DNA of 64,000 nucleotides from Streptomyces djakartensis (GTDB taxonomy: Bacteria > Actinomycetota > Actinomycetes > Streptomycetales > Streptomycetaceae): NCBI RefSeq assembly GCF_014651075.1, contig NZ_BMWE01000004.1, positions 1 through 64,000 on the forward strand, in the 5' to 3' direction. Positions 17,661 to 26,927 of the stretch are shown piece by piece. A program made the translations under genes and the position numbers. Below the pieces are notes generated by a model. It did not search any database and was not told the DNA's origin. It worked only from the letters and a program-made list of their open reading frames with translations. Each line of letters opens with the position of its first letter. Position 1 is the first letter of the stretch.

Positions 17661-19793
17661 GTGATATCCACCGCTATTCGCGTCGCCCGGGTGGGCAGCA
17701 AGGCCGAGCTGGCCGCGGCGGTCCTCATGGTGGCGGGCTTCCCCGTCCTCATGCTGGCCGCGCTCGTCCCGAGCGTCCCCGCCTTCGCGGCAGCGGCCGC
17801 CGTGACGTACCTGGCGGACCACTATCTGCACCGCAAGGGCAGCTACCTGATCAACCGCCTCGGCAAGGTCCGGGCCGGCCTGTCGATCCGCTTCCTGATC
17901 CGGCAGCTGCTGCTCGTGCTGCTGCTGGCCCGGCTGTCCCTGGCGGACAACCTGATCTACTACGGGGCGATCGCCTGCTTCATCGCCTTCTACGGACTGC
18001 AGGCCCCGCACGGCGCGCTGGTCCAGCTGATCCGCAACCGCCGCCGCATGCCGGTCGCCACCCGCAACGTCGACCTGAAGTCCCGCATCCGCATCCCGGA
18101 CGCCCCGCCGCGGAGGCTGCTGCACCGCTCCGCCGAGAAGATGCTGCACCTCGACCTCTTCGCGGTCGCCGGCGTCCTGCTCGCCGCCCAGGTCAAGTCG
18201 TCCCTCGTCGGCTTCGTCGGCATCGGCATCACGGTGCTCCTCAGCACCCTGTACGTGCTGGCGCTGGTGCCGTACGTGCGCGGCCGGAGGATCCCGCCGA
18301 ACGCGGAGAGGGTCCTGGCGGCCGTCGACGACTGGCTGGGCGAGTACCAGCCGGAGACGGTGCTGTACTTCTCCGGTTCGAAGGACTCCGCGTACCAGGT
18401 CAACATGTGGCTGGACACCATGGAGAACCTGGACTCCAAGCCGCTGATCATCCTGCGTGAGCGGGCCATCCTCAACAACCTGGCGCCCACCACGGTCCCC
18501 GTCATCTGCGTGCCCGGAGGGGTGCACCTGATGAACATGGACCTGTCCACGGTGCGGGTCGCGCTCTACGCGGCGAACGTCGGCAAGAACATCCACATGC
18601 TGCGCGTGCCCACCATGAAGCACGTCTTCATCGGTCACGGCGACAGCGACAAGCTCGCCAGCGTCAACCCGTACAGCAAGGTCTACGACGAGGTGTGGAC
18701 CGCCGGCCGCGCGGGCCGCGACCGGTACGCCATCGCGGACGTCGGTGTCCGTGACGAGGACATCGTCGAGGTCGGCCGCCCGCAGCTCGCCCCCATCCAG
18801 ACCTGGCAGGGCGCGCCCGAGGGCCCCCGCGGCGGAGCCGCCGATGGACGCTGCCCCACGGTGCTCTACGCCCCCACCTGGGAGGGCTGGGACGGAAACC
18901 CGGGCAACACCTCGATCGTGCTGGCCGGCGAGAACATCGTGCAGAGGCTGGTCACGGCCGACCCGCCGGTCCGCGTCCTGTACAAGCCGCACCCGTTCAC
19001 CGGCAACGTCAGCAAGGACGCCAAGGCCGCCCACCAGCGCATCACCGCCCTGGTCCGGAAGGCGGCCGCCGAGCGGGCCATGGACCCGCGCTTCGTCGCC
19101 GACACCGCCGCGCAGGCGGACGCCAAGGCCGAACTGGCCCGGATCGAGGCCCGGCTCGCCGAGCTGTCCGGCTCCGGCGGCGAGCGGCGTGACGAGGCCG
19201 AGGCCACCCGTGACGGACTGGTCGACGTCGCGAAGCACGAGGAGATCGCCCGGCTGCGGGCCCAGTGGAACGACGCCTACTGGCGTTCCTTCCCGTCCTG
19301 GGAGCACCGCGTCATCACCGGCGCGCAGCCGCGTCTGTACGACTGCTTCAACGTCTCCGACGCCATGGTCTCCGACATCTCCAGCGTGGTCTCGGACTTC
19401 ATCGCGAGCGGCAAGCCCTACGCGGTCACCGACTCCGCAGCGGTGGGTGCCGAGGAGTTCAAGCGGAACAACACGGCGGTGCGCGCCGCGGTGATCCTGT
19501 CCAACAGCGCGGCCGAGCTGGGTGAACTGCTCGCCGCGGTGCGCGACCCGGCCGCCGATCCGCTGGCCGAGGACCGCAAGGAGCTCAAGCAGTACCTGCT
19601 GGGCCCGGACGAGCCGAGCTCCCTCACCCAGTTCAACGCCGCCGTCGCGAACCTCGCGCTCAAGGCCGAGACCCGCAACGTCGGCCAGGAGTCACGGGCC
19701 GCGGTGGCCGCTTCGGACACCGGGCTGGCGAACGCGGTGCCCGTGCAGCGGCTGTCCGCGACCGGTGACGCGGACGGTGTCGGTACGGGCTGA
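17661..19793 (+). CDS. CDP-glycerol/CDP-ribitol:poly(polyol-phosphate) transferase, TagF-like, membrane-anchored
   Basis: Predicted polymerase of a teichoic-acid-like wall polymer. The 710 residues have an N-terminal hydrophobic region of about four or five helices (residues ~10-220) and a C-terminal GT-B glycerophosphotransferase domain. Family motifs are HGDSDK with catalytic-type His326, APTWEGWDGN, LYKPHPFTG with His444, and SDISSVVSDF from Ser571. Two helical insertions rich in Ala/Arg/Glu lie between the last two motifs. GTG 17661 directly follows the CDP-ribitol synthase gene by 174 bp and is probably supplied by it. The membrane domain is typical of actinobacterial homologs and not of B. 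subtilis TagF. Substrate (glycerol or ribitol) is not resolved. Confidence 0.87.
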   Translation: MISTAIRVARVGSKAELAAAVLMVAGFPVLMLAALVPSVPAFAAAAAVTYLADHYLHRKGSYLINRLGKVRAGLSIRFLIRQLLLVLLLARLSLADNLIYYGAIACFIAFYGLQAPHGALVQLIRNRRRMPVATRNVDLKSRIRIPDAPPRRLLHRSAEKMLHLDLFAVAGVLLAAQVKSSLVGFVGIGITVLLSTLYVLALVPYVRGRRIPPNAERVLAAVDDWLGEYQPETVLYFSGSKDSAYQVNMWLDTMENLDSKPLIILRERAILNNLAPTTVPVICVPGGVHLMNMDLSTVRVALYAANVGKNIHMLRVPTMKHVFIGHGDSDKLASVNPYSKVYDEVWTAGRAGRDRYAIADVGVRDEDIVEVGRPQLAPIQTWQGAPEGPRGGAADGRCPTVLYAPTWEGWDGNPGNTSIVLAGENIVQRLVTADPPVRVLYKPHPFTGNVSKDAKAAHQRITALVRKAAAERAMDPRFVADTAAQADAKAELARIEARLAELSGSGGERRDEAEATRDGLVDVAKHEEIARLRAQWNDAYWRSFPSWEHRVITGAQPRLYDCFNVSDAMVSDISSVVSDFIASGKPYAVTDSAAVGAEEFKRNNTAVRAAVILSNSAAELGELLAAVRDPAADPLAEDRKELKQYLLGPDEPSSLTQFNAAVANLALKAETRNVGQESRAAVAASDTGLANAVPVQRLSATGDADGVGTG

Positions 19794-19818
19794 ACCGAAC
19801 CACCCCGTCGGAACTGAG

Positions 19819-19864
19819 GGCCCGGCCCCCGAGACACGTATGTCTCGGGGGCCGGGCCTTTTCG
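19819..19864 (+). terminator. Strong terminator after the TagF-like gene
   Basis: Perfect 18-bp stem (19819-19836 with 19841-19858) around a CGTA tetraloop, followed by TTTT. It ends the CDP-ribitol synthase/TagF transcript. Confidence 0.9.
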
Positions 19865-20004
19865 CGTTCCCCAATTCCTGTTGCTCGGCCATGTGATGTA
19901 ACCCACTGAAACGGGTGATCGAGGCAACCGCTTGCCCGGGTCACCCGTCTTCCAGGTAGCGAATGAGGCGATACAGGGGGAATTCCCGTTGACTAGGGGG
20001 AGAC

Positions 20005-21213
20005 GTGTCCGTGGCGCAGCCTGATGTAAGTGTGATCATCGGGGCGTACGAAGCGATGCCGTATCTGATCGAGTGCCTCTCGTCCGTGGAGGCGCAGACC
20101 ATCGGTCCGGAGCGCATCGAGGTCATCGCGGTGGACGACGGATCGACGGACGGGACGGGCGAGTACCTGGAGGAGTTCGCCGAGCGCGCTCCCATGGACG
20201 TCCTGGTGATCCGGCAGGAGAACTCGGGCGGCCCGAGCGGCCCGCGCAACGTCGGCCTGGCCAAGGCCACCGGCCGTTACGTCTTCTTCCTCGACGCCGA
20301 CGACCGGCTGGGCCCAGAGGCCCTGGAGCGGATGGTCGCCATGGCCGACCGCGCCGGCACGGACGTCGTCCTCGGCAAGGTCGAGGGCGTCAACCGCTCC
20401 GCGCCCAAGTCCATGTGGGGGAGGACGGTGGAGCGTACGGACGTCTTCTCCTCCAACATCAAGTTCACGCTCAGCGCGCAGAAGCTGTTCCGCCGGGAGC
20501 TCCTCGAGCGGCACGGCATGCGGTTCGACGAGTCGCTGTTCACCGGTGAGGACGCGCTGTTCACCATGGAGGCGTACCTGCGGGCGGACGGCGTCTCCGT
20601 GGTGGCCGACCACACCTGCTACTACCTGGTCGGGCGGGACGACGGCAAGCACGTGACCAAGAGCGGCAGTTACACCCTGCGCTTCGACTCGGCGCGGGCC
20701 CTGATGAACCTCATCGCCGAACTCGTCCCGGCCGGCGGGCGCCGCGACCAGCTGATGGTCCGGCCGTTCCTCGTCACGCTGCTGCCGCAGTTCGGGCCCA
20801 AGTACCTCACGGACAGCGAGGAGATACGCCGGCACAAGTTCGAACTGGCCAAGCCCCTGATGGACGCCCACTGGACGGAGGGCGTCGCCCAGCGCCTGAA
20901 GGTCCACGAGCGGTTGCGGCTGCACCTGGTGGCCGAGCAGCGTCCCGAACTCCTCCTGGAGGTCGTGAAGTTCGTCAAGGCCAAGAAGCAGGCGGCGGCC
21001 CTCCTGGAGAAGAAGGGCCGCCGTGTCTACCTGGCCTACCCGCACTTCCGCGACCGCGCCGCGGGCATTCCCGACTCGGTCTACCTCGCCGAGCCCCGCG
21101 AGGCCCGCGCCTTCCCGGGCTACCGCGAGGGCGGTGTCGACACGTTCGTCCGCCGGGCGGTGCGCAAGGCGCGGCGGGTGCTGACCTCCCGGGAGGTACG
21201 GACGGCGGCGTGA
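20005..21213 (+). CDS. Family 2 glycosyltransferase
   Basis: Inverting GT-A glycosyltransferase. The 402 residues show the N-terminal VSVIIGAYE strand, the nucleotide-binding DDGSTDGT, and the metal-binding DXD as FFLDADDRLG near residue 100, followed by an acceptor-binding region with FDESLFTGED. The C-terminal 140 residues are helical and basic with no membrane helix. GTG 20005 is preceded by GGGGGAGAC. Located between two TagF-like genes, it could glycosylate a polyol-phosphate chain or add a linkage sugar. Acceptor and donor are unknown. Confidence 0.85.
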   Translation: MSVAQPDVSVIIGAYEAMPYLIECLSSVEAQTIGPERIEVIAVDDGSTDGTGEYLEEFAERAPMDVLVIRQENSGGPSGPRNVGLAKATGRYVFFLDADDRLGPEALERMVAMADRAGTDVVLGKVEGVNRSAPKSMWGRTVERTDVFSSNIKFTLSAQKLFRRELLERHGMRFDESLFTGEDALFTMEAYLRADGVSVVADHTCYYLVGRDDGKHVTKSGSYTLRFDSARALMNLIAELVPAGGRRDQLMVRPFLVTLLPQFGPKYLTDSEEIRRHKFELAKPLMDAHWTEGVAQRLKVHERLRLHLVAEQRPELLLEVVKFVKAKKQAAALLEKKGRRVYLAYPHFRDRAAGIPDSVYLAEPREARAFPGYREGGVDTFVRRAVRKARRVLTSREVRTAA

Positions 21214-21218
21214 ACGCC

Positions 21219-21252
21219 GGCGCGGGAGCCTGCTTTCGCACGCTCCCGCGCC
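21219..21252. terminator. Bidirectional terminator between convergent genes
   Basis: Perfect 11-bp stem GGCGCGGGAGC (21219-21229) with 21242-21252, a 12-nt loop, and no strong T tract. It lies in the 56-bp gap between the glycosyltransferase (plus) and the second TagF-like gene (minus). Confidence 0.6.
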
Positions 21253-21269
21253 GCTCTGCGCATCGCCGC

Positions 21270-23330
21270 TCAGTGCGGCGCGGTGGGCACCGCGGTCCCG
21301 GTGCGCTGGCCGGGCAGCTCCGCCGTCAGCCGCTCCGCCGTGAGCCGTTCCGCCGCCCGGGCCCTGTGCTCCCGGGCCTTCTCGCACAGGGCCCGCACGG
21401 CCTCGTTGAAGCGCTCCTGGGAGGGCGGATCGGCCGGGCCCAGCAGGCGCAGCTTCAACTCGGCGCGCACCGCTGCCAGGTCGTCCTTCTCCGGGTTCCT
21501 GACCATTTCCAGCAGGCCGGGAACCCCGGCCGCGTCCGGCGTGAGCACGGTCGCCGCCGCCACCGTCGGGAACGCCGCGCGGAAGACCTCCTCGGGCATC
21601 CCGCTGGTGTTGGCCACCGCGTACGGCTTCTCGCTCGCCAGGAAATCGCTGATCACGCTCGACACGTCGCTGATCAGCAGGTCGGCCACGTTGAAACAGG
21701 AGTACAGCGCCGGCCGGACGTCGTTGAGGACCTGGTGCTCTCCCTCCGGCAGCGAGGCCCAGTACGCCTCCTCCCAGGCGGCCGTCGCCCGCCGCACCGC
21801 CTCGGCCCGGCCCGGCTCCGGCGCCGACTGCAGCAGCATCCGCTCCACCGTGTCGGCCGCAGCCCGGAAGCCCGCCGTGGTGAGCCGGTCCAGCTCCCGC
21901 GTACACCGGGCGAGTTCCGCGCTGCCCGAGGGGCGCGCCCCCGCCCGCTCCCGGTTGGCCGCCCGGATCAGCTCCCGGATGCGCAGATCGGCCGCGCCCG
22001 CGCGCGGGTCCACCGAACCCGTCAGCGGATGCGGCTTGTACAGCAGCCGCACGCCCGGGTCCGCGAGCAGCGCCCGCACCAGGTTCTCACCGGCCGCGAT
22101 CACCGACGTGTTGCCGGGGTTGCCGTCCCAGCCCTCCCAGGTCGGCGCGTACAGGACGGTCGTGTACGCCCCGGCCGGCCGGCCCCGGTAGGGCAGCACG
22201 CCGTCCAGCTGCGGGCGGCCGGTCTCCACCACGTCCTTGTCCTCGACGCCCACCTCGGCCAGGGCGTATCGCTCGCGCGCGGCGGGACCGGCCACCCACA
22301 CCTCGTCGTACGCCTTCGCGTACGGATTGCACGAGGACAGCTTGTCGCTCTCGCCGTGGTTGACGAAGGTGTGCCTGATGGTGGGGATGCGCAGCACCTG
22401 GGAGGTCTTGCCGGAGTTCGACGGGTGGATGAGGACCTGGAGCGTGGAGTGCTCCAGTCGCATCAGCGTCGACACCTTCGGCAGGCACACGATCGGGATG
22501 TCCGTCGCCGCGATCTTCTGCACCATGAACCGCTCGCGCAGCACGATGACCGGCCGGCCGTCGGTCCGGGCGAGCGGCTCCAGCCACATGTTCGCCTGGT
22601 AGGCCGAGGAGACACCGCCGGAGAAGTACAGGCCGACGGTCGGCCGGTACGCGGCCAGCCACGCGTCGAACCAGTCGAGCACCTCCTGCTCGCCGGCCGG
22701 ACGGCGCCCCGGCAGCAGCCGGAACAGCAGCGCGCCGAGCCCGGTCAGTGACAGGGCCAGGGAGAGCGCGATGCCGGCGGCCGCGTACACCGGCTCGTCG
22801 CCCGCCGCGGCGGCCAGCAGCCCGGCCGTCGCCGGCAGACCGAACACCAGAAGCCGATGGCCGGGGCGGCGCAGCAGCGTGGACGGGGCCGGGGAGAGCC
22901 GCAGCGCCGAGGCGTCGATGTTCCGGGTCACCACCGGCAGGGTGCGGGTACGGCGCACCAGCACGGATACCGCCTGGATCGCGCAGTGCAGCGCGTAGAA
23001 CGCGAGCAGCCCGGCGAACAGCGGGGCGTACGCCGTCTCCCGGTCCTGCCCGCCGAGCCGCAGCAGCCCCACGACCAGCAGCAGGTCCCGCAGGACGTGC
23101 CGCACCGTGATGTCCGCGTGCGACTTGGCGAACAGCGCCAGCACTCCGCGCTGCCACCGGTGCAGGACACCCTCGGTGGCCAGGCAGACGGCGGTCGCGG
23201 CGAGCAGCAGCGGTACGTGGGGGAGCAGCGCCGCGACCGCCTGAGCGGCGAACGCGGCGGCGAGGACGGTGATGACCAGCCCCTTCAGCAGGGCCGGTGG
23301 GCGGGGGAGAGGTACGGGCACTGCTGTCAC
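21270..23330 (-). CDS. Second TagF-like polyol-phosphate transferase, membrane-anchored
   Basis: The 686-residue paralog of the gene at 17661-19793, on the opposite strand. The N terminus (~1-230) has several hydrophobic helices, starting with LKGLVITVLAAAFAAQAVAA. The C-terminal domain keeps the family motifs HGESDK, APTWEGWDGN, LYKPHPLTGS, SCFNVADLLISDVSSVISDF and FLASEKPYAV, so it is predicted active. The two paralogs share domain order but differ in the loops, which suggests different acceptors, for instance one for priming and one for chain extension. ATG 23330 lies about 310 bp from proB in a divergent arrangement. Confidence 0.85.
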   Translation of the reverse strand: MTAVPVPLPRPPALLKGLVITVLAAAFAAQAVAALLPHVPLLLAATAVCLATEGVLHRWQRGVLALFAKSHADITVRHVLRDLLLVVGLLRLGGQDRETAYAPLFAGLLAFYALHCAIQAVSVLVRRTRTLPVVTRNIDASALRLSPAPSTLLRRPGHRLLVFGLPATAGLLAAAAGDEPVYAAAGIALSLALSLTGLGALLFRLLPGRRPAGEQEVLDWFDAWLAAYRPTVGLYFSGGVSSAYQANMWLEPLARTDGRPVIVLRERFMVQKIAATDIPIVCLPKVSTLMRLEHSTLQVLIHPSNSGKTSQVLRIPTIRHTFVNHGESDKLSSCNPYAKAYDEVWVAGPAARERYALAEVGVEDKDVVETGRPQLDGVLPYRGRPAGAYTTVLYAPTWEGWDGNPGNTSVIAAGENLVRALLADPGVRLLYKPHPLTGSVDPRAGAADLRIRELIRAANRERAGARPSGSAELARCTRELDRLTTAGFRAAADTVERMLLQSAPEPGRAEAVRRATAAWEEAYWASLPEGEHQVLNDVRPALYSCFNVADLLISDVSSVISDFLASEKPYAVANTSGMPEEVFRAAFPTVAAATVLTPDAAGVPGLLEMVRNPEKDDLAAVRAELKLRLLGPADPPSQERFNEAVRALCEKAREHRARAAERLTAERLTAELPGQRTGTAVPTAPH

Positions 23331-23642
23331 TCCAGGAGCGTCGGGTCGGCGCAGGTCGGCCGTCCGGGTTAACGCGCGGCGACGTCAGGACGACACGCGC
23401 GTGTCGGGGGCCCGAGCGGGCGGCTGCCGTCCCGCCGTGTCGTGGGACCGTAGCGGAATATCGCCTTCCTGTCGTGGGGTGGGACGTGACGCGGGGCGCC
23501 GCCGTCACGTGACCCCGCCCGCACCGTCCCTAGCGTGATGCCACCCGCACCGTCCGTAGCGTGGACCGGCTCCGCGCCGCACCCGCGCGTCCCGTAGATT
23601 TCCTGGTGAGGGACCGGGACGAAGTGAGGGACGGGCGGCGAC
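23331..23642. promoter_or_regulatory. Divergent intergenic region between the second TagF-like gene and proB
   Basis: A 312-bp gap that must contain the promoters of both divergent genes. No textbook -35/-10 pair stands out. The notable element is a 20-bp direct repeat near the proB side (23518-23563), listed separately. Confidence 0.45.
23518..23563. repeat. 20-bp tandem direct repeat upstream of proB
   Basis: CCCGCACCGTCCCTAGCGTG (23518-23537) recurs at 23544-23563 with a single mismatch, at a period of 26 bp. The copy spacing, about two and a half helical turns, and the position 80-125 bp before the proB start make it a candidate regulator site. TAGCGT within each copy could also be a -10 element, giving paired promoters. 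Confidence 0.55.
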
Positions 23643-24770
23643 GTGGCAGGGGCAAGGCAGGGCGTGGGCGAGGCCCGCAGGATCGTCGTCAAGGTCGGGT
23701 CCTCGTCGTTGACCACCGCGTCGGGCGGCCTGGACGCGGACCGCGTGGACGCGCTGGTCGACGTGCTGGCCAAGGTCCGCAGCGGGGGCGAGCGGGAGAT
23801 CGTCCTGGTCTCCTCGGGCGCCATCGCCGCCGGCCTCGCCCCGCTGGGCCTGCGCCGCCGCCCCAGGGACCTGGCCCGGCAGCAGGCCGCCGCCAGCGTC
23901 GGCCAGGGCCTGCTGGTCGCCCGCTACACCGCCTCCTTCGCCCGCTACGGCGTCCGCGTCGGCCAGGTGCTGCTGACCTCCGACGACATGAGCCGTCGCG
24001 CCCACCACCGCAACGCCTCCCGCACCCTCGACAAGCTGCTCGCGATGGGCGCCTTCCCGATCGTCAACGAGAACGACACCGTCGCCACGGACGAGATCCG
24101 CTTCGGCGACAACGACCGTCTCGCCGCCCTCGTCGCCCACCTCGTCCACGCCGACCTGCTGGTCCTGCTCTCCGACGTGGACGGCGTCTACGACGGCGAC
24201 CCCGGCAGGCCCGGCACCTCCCGCATCGCCGAGGTCCGGGACCCCTCCGACCTCGCGGACGTCGAGATCGGCAGCGCGGGCAGGGCCGGCGTCGGCACCG
24301 GCGGCATGGTCACCAAGGTCGAGGCGGCCCGGATCGCGGCCGCCGCCGGTGTCCCCGTCGTCCTCACCAGCGCCGTTCACGCGGCCGACGCCCTGACCGG
24401 CCAGGACACCGGCACCTACTTCCACCCCACCGGCAAGCGCTCCGCCGACCGGCTGCTGTGGCTCCAGCACGCCTCCACCCCGCAGGGCGCGCTCACCCTG
24501 GACGACGGCGCCGTGCAGGCGGTCGTGGAGCGCCGCAAGTCGCTGCTGCCGGCCGGTATCGCCGCCGTGGAGGGCGAGTTCAGCGCCGGCGACCCGGTCG
24601 AGCTGCGGGACGGCACGGGACACGCGGTGGCCCGTGGGCTCGTCAACTTCGACGCCAAGGAGATCCCCCGGCTGATCGGCCGCTCGACCCGGGAACTGGC
24701 CCGCGATCTGGGACCCGCGTACGAACGCGAGGTCGTACACAGGGACGACCTGGTGGTTCTGCACTCGTAA
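23643..24770 (+). CDS. proB: Glutamate 5-kinase with PUA domain
   Basis: Phosphorylates glutamate with ATP in the first step of proline synthesis. The 375 residues have an amino-acid-kinase fold (RIVVKVGSSSLT near the start, VSSGAIAAG, NENDTVATDEIRFGDND, LLSDVDGVYDGDP, GTGGMVTKVEAA) and a C-terminal PUA domain from ~residue 285 (GALTLDDGAV, RGLVNFDA). The GTG at 23643 is used; a GTG at 23664 is also possible, as the fold begins a few residues later. It belongs with proA at 25461, split from it by one lineage-specific gene. Confidence 0.95.
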   Translation: MAGARQGVGEARRIVVKVGSSSLTTASGGLDADRVDALVDVLAKVRSGGEREIVLVSSGAIAAGLAPLGLRRRPRDLARQQAAASVGQGLLVARYTASFARYGVRVGQVLLTSDDMSRRAHHRNASRTLDKLLAMGAFPIVNENDTVATDEIRFGDNDRLAALVAHLVHADLLVLLSDVDGVYDGDPGRPGTSRIAEVRDPSDLADVEIGSAGRAGVGTGGMVTKVEAARIAAAAGVPVVLTSAVHAADALTGQDTGTYFHPTGKRSADRLLWLQHASTPQGALTLDDGAVQAVVERRKSLLPAGIAAVEGEFSAGDPVELRDGTGHAVARGLVNFDAKEIPRLIGRSTRELARDLGPAYEREVVHRDDLVVLHS

Positions 24771-24920
24771 TAGGCCGAAACATCCGCCCCCGGTGGTGGA
24801 CGTTCCGCAAAACCACCACGCGATCTCCTGCGGCCTGCTCAACTTTGTCCCGGGGGCGTATCCCCCTGGGTTCCCTCGGGGACATGTCCGCAGCAGCGCC
24901 ATTGTGCAAAGGAGGCCGTC

Positions 24921-25388
24921 GTGAGGCGAGTGCGCCAAGGGGCCGCCGCGTCCCGTGGTGGTGCCGGCTCCCGCGCGGCCGGCGAGGAGCGCGCCCTGGC
25001 GAGCGTGGCGGCCGGAGACCGGCTCCGGGGCGAGGAGCCCGCGGACACCCCACGCCTGTGGCACGTCACCCTCAGCGTGTCCGGCAAGCAGGCCCCGCTC
25101 GAGGAGGTCCGGCGCGCCCTGGAACAACTCGCCCACGACCATCCCTTCCTGCTGACCAGCCGCTACGCCGTCGACCACGCGGAGATCCGCTACTGGGAGG
25201 AGGCCCGCGACCTGCACGACGCGGCCGCCGTCGCCCTGCGCCTGTGGGGCGAGCACCGGCAGACCGCCGGGCTGCCGCCCTGGGAGATCGTCGGCCTGGA
25301 GGTCATCGACCGCGCCACCTACCACCAGCGCATCGCCGAGGGCTACGGCCCGCCGCCGGCGTCCCCGGTCGGCGTCCATCCGTTCTGA
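24921..25388 (+). CDS. Conserved Streptomyces-type protein between proB and proA
   Basis: A 155-residue protein that I do not recognise as a named family. Its start is well supported by a near-perfect AAAGGAGG ribosome-binding site 6 bp before GTG 24921. The N-terminal ~45 residues are basic and Ala/Gly/Arg-rich (probably disordered). The remainder is a compact alpha/beta domain (LWHVTLSVSGKQAPLEEVRR, HPFLLTSRYAVDHAEIRYWE) rich in Trp and His, with no membrane segment or signal peptide. Genes flanking on both sides belong to proline synthesis, but no direct link to that pathway can be seen. Confidence 0.8.
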   Translation: MRRVRQGAAASRGGAGSRAAGEERALASVAAGDRLRGEEPADTPRLWHVTLSVSGKQAPLEEVRRALEQLAHDHPFLLTSRYAVDHAEIRYWEEARDLHDAAAVALRLWGEHRQTAGLPPWEIVGLEVIDRATYHQRIAEGYGPPPASPVGVHPF

Positions 25389-25460
25389 CCCTGTCCAGGG
25401 CGTGTCTCGGGGTGTGGAACGAGCGATGAACGGACCCGCCGGGCGGACTACCCTTCCCTC

Positions 25461-26747
25461 ATGACCACGCTCTCCCCGTACGACTCCATGACCCCGGTCA
25501 CGCAGGCCGCCTACCGGTCCAAGGCCGCCGCCGCGAGCCTCGCGCCGCTGCCGCGGGCCGACAAGGACGACGCGCTGCTCGCCATCGCCGACGCCCTGGA
25601 GGTCCGTACGAGCGAGATCGTCGAGGCCAACGCCGAGGACGTCGCCAAGGCCCGCGAGGCCGGCATCAGCGAGGGCATGATCGACCGGCTCACGCTCACC
25701 CCGGAGCGGGTCCGCGCCATCGCCTCCGACGTGCGCGACGTGGCCGCCCTGCCCGACCCGGTCGGTGAGGTCGTGCGCGGCTCCACCCTGCCCAACGGCA
25801 TCGACCTGCGCCAGGTCCGGGTGCCGCTCGGCGTCGTCGGGATCATCTACGAGGGCCGGCCGAACGTCACCGTCGACGCCGCCGCCCTCTGCCTGAAGTC
25901 CGGCAACGCCGTCCTCCTGCGCGGTTCCTCCTCGGCCTACCGGTCGAACACCGCCCTGGTGCGCGTCCTGCGCGACGCCGTGGGCGGGGCCGGGCTGCCG
26001 GCCGACGCCATCCAGCTCGTACCCGGTGAGAGCCGCGACAGCGTGCGCGAGCTGATGCGCGCCCGCGGTCTGGTCGACGTGCTCATCCCGCGCGGCGGCG
26101 CCTCCTTGATCAACACGGTCGTCCAGGAGTCCGTCGTCCCGGTCATCGAGACCGGCACCGGCAACTGCCACGTCTACGTCGACGCCCAGGCCGACCTCGA
26201 CATGGCCGTCGAGATCCTGATCAACTCCAAGGCCCAGCGGGTCGGCGTCTGCAACGCCGCCGAGACCCTCCTGGTCCACCAGGACATCGCCGCCGAGTTC
26301 CTGCCGCGCGCCCTGGACGCCCTCGCCGAGGCCGGGGTCACCGTGCACGCCGACGAGCGGGTGCAGGCCTTCGCCAAGGACTCCAAGGCCACCGTCGTCG
26401 AGGCGACGGCCGAGGACTGGGAGACCGAGTACCTGTCGTACGACATCGCCGCGGCCGTGGTGGACTCGCTGGACAAGGCCGTCGAGCACATCCGGCTGTG
26501 GACCTCCGGCCACACCGAGGCCATCGTCACGACCTCCCAGCAGGCCGCCCGCCGCTTCACCCAGCTGGTCGACTCGACCACGGTCGCGGTCAACGCCTCC
26601 ACCCGCTTCACCGACGGCGGCCAGTTCGGCTTCGGCGCCGAGATCGGCATCTCCACGCAGAAGCTGCACGCCCGCGGCCCGATGGGCCTTCCGGAGCTGA
26701 CCAGCACGAAGTACATCGTGACCGGGGACGGGCACGTGCGGCGCTGA
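25461..26747 (+). CDS. proA: Glutamate-5-semialdehyde dehydrogenase (gamma-glutamyl phosphate reductase)
   Basis: NADPH-dependent second step of proline synthesis. The 428 residues are full family length. Visible features include the conserved [20 protein letters not shown], the glycine-rich [10 protein letters not shown], the [14 protein letters not shown] strand, catalytic Cys264 in VGVCNAAET, and the C-terminal [23 protein letters not shown] 25461 has no strong ribosome-binding site but gives the expected N terminus ([13 protein letters not shown]). A short GGCC hairpin (26755-26771) follows the gene. Confidence 0.96.
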   Translation: MTTLSPYDSMTPVTQAAYRSKAAAASLAPLPRADKDDALLAIADALEVRTSEIVEANAEDVAKAREAGISEGMIDRLTLTPERVRAIASDVRDVAALPDPVGEVVRGSTLPNGIDLRQVRVPLGVVGIIYEGRPNVTVDAAALCLKSGNAVLLRGSSSAYRSNTALVRVLRDAVGGAGLPADAIQLVPGESRDSVRELMRARGLVDVLIPRGGASLINTVVQESVVPVIETGTGNCHVYVDAQADLDMAVEILINSKAQRVGVCNAAETLLVHQDIAAEFLPRALDALAEAGVTVHADERVQAFAKDSKATVVEATAEDWETEYLSYDIAAAVVDSLDKAVEHIRLWTSGHTEAIVTTSQQAARRFTQLVDSTTVAVNASTRFTDGGQFGFGAEIGISTQKLHARGPMGLPELTSTKYIVTGDGHVRR

Positions 26748-26927
26748 GCCACGTATGGCCTAAGGGGCCATGCGGGACGGCGCATAACCCTGCGGGCGCG
26801 GGTGCGGGCGACACGGCGTGCGCCCGCCGGGCGCGCGCCGTGGAAGTGCCCGTGAACCCCGTCTCAGCCGGCGGATGAATTTCCATACCGTCTGCCCAAA
26901 GAGACCCCCCAGGTCTACTCTGGAACC

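Noticed and set aside
15984-19307. An 1107-codon frame on the minus strand
   Set aside because: It is antisense to the CDP-ribitol synthase and TagF-like genes, both of which have full catalytic motifs.
23505-26735. A 1076-codon frame on the minus strand
   Set aside because: It runs antisense through proB, the conserved protein and proA. Such long reverse frames are common in 72% GC DNA.
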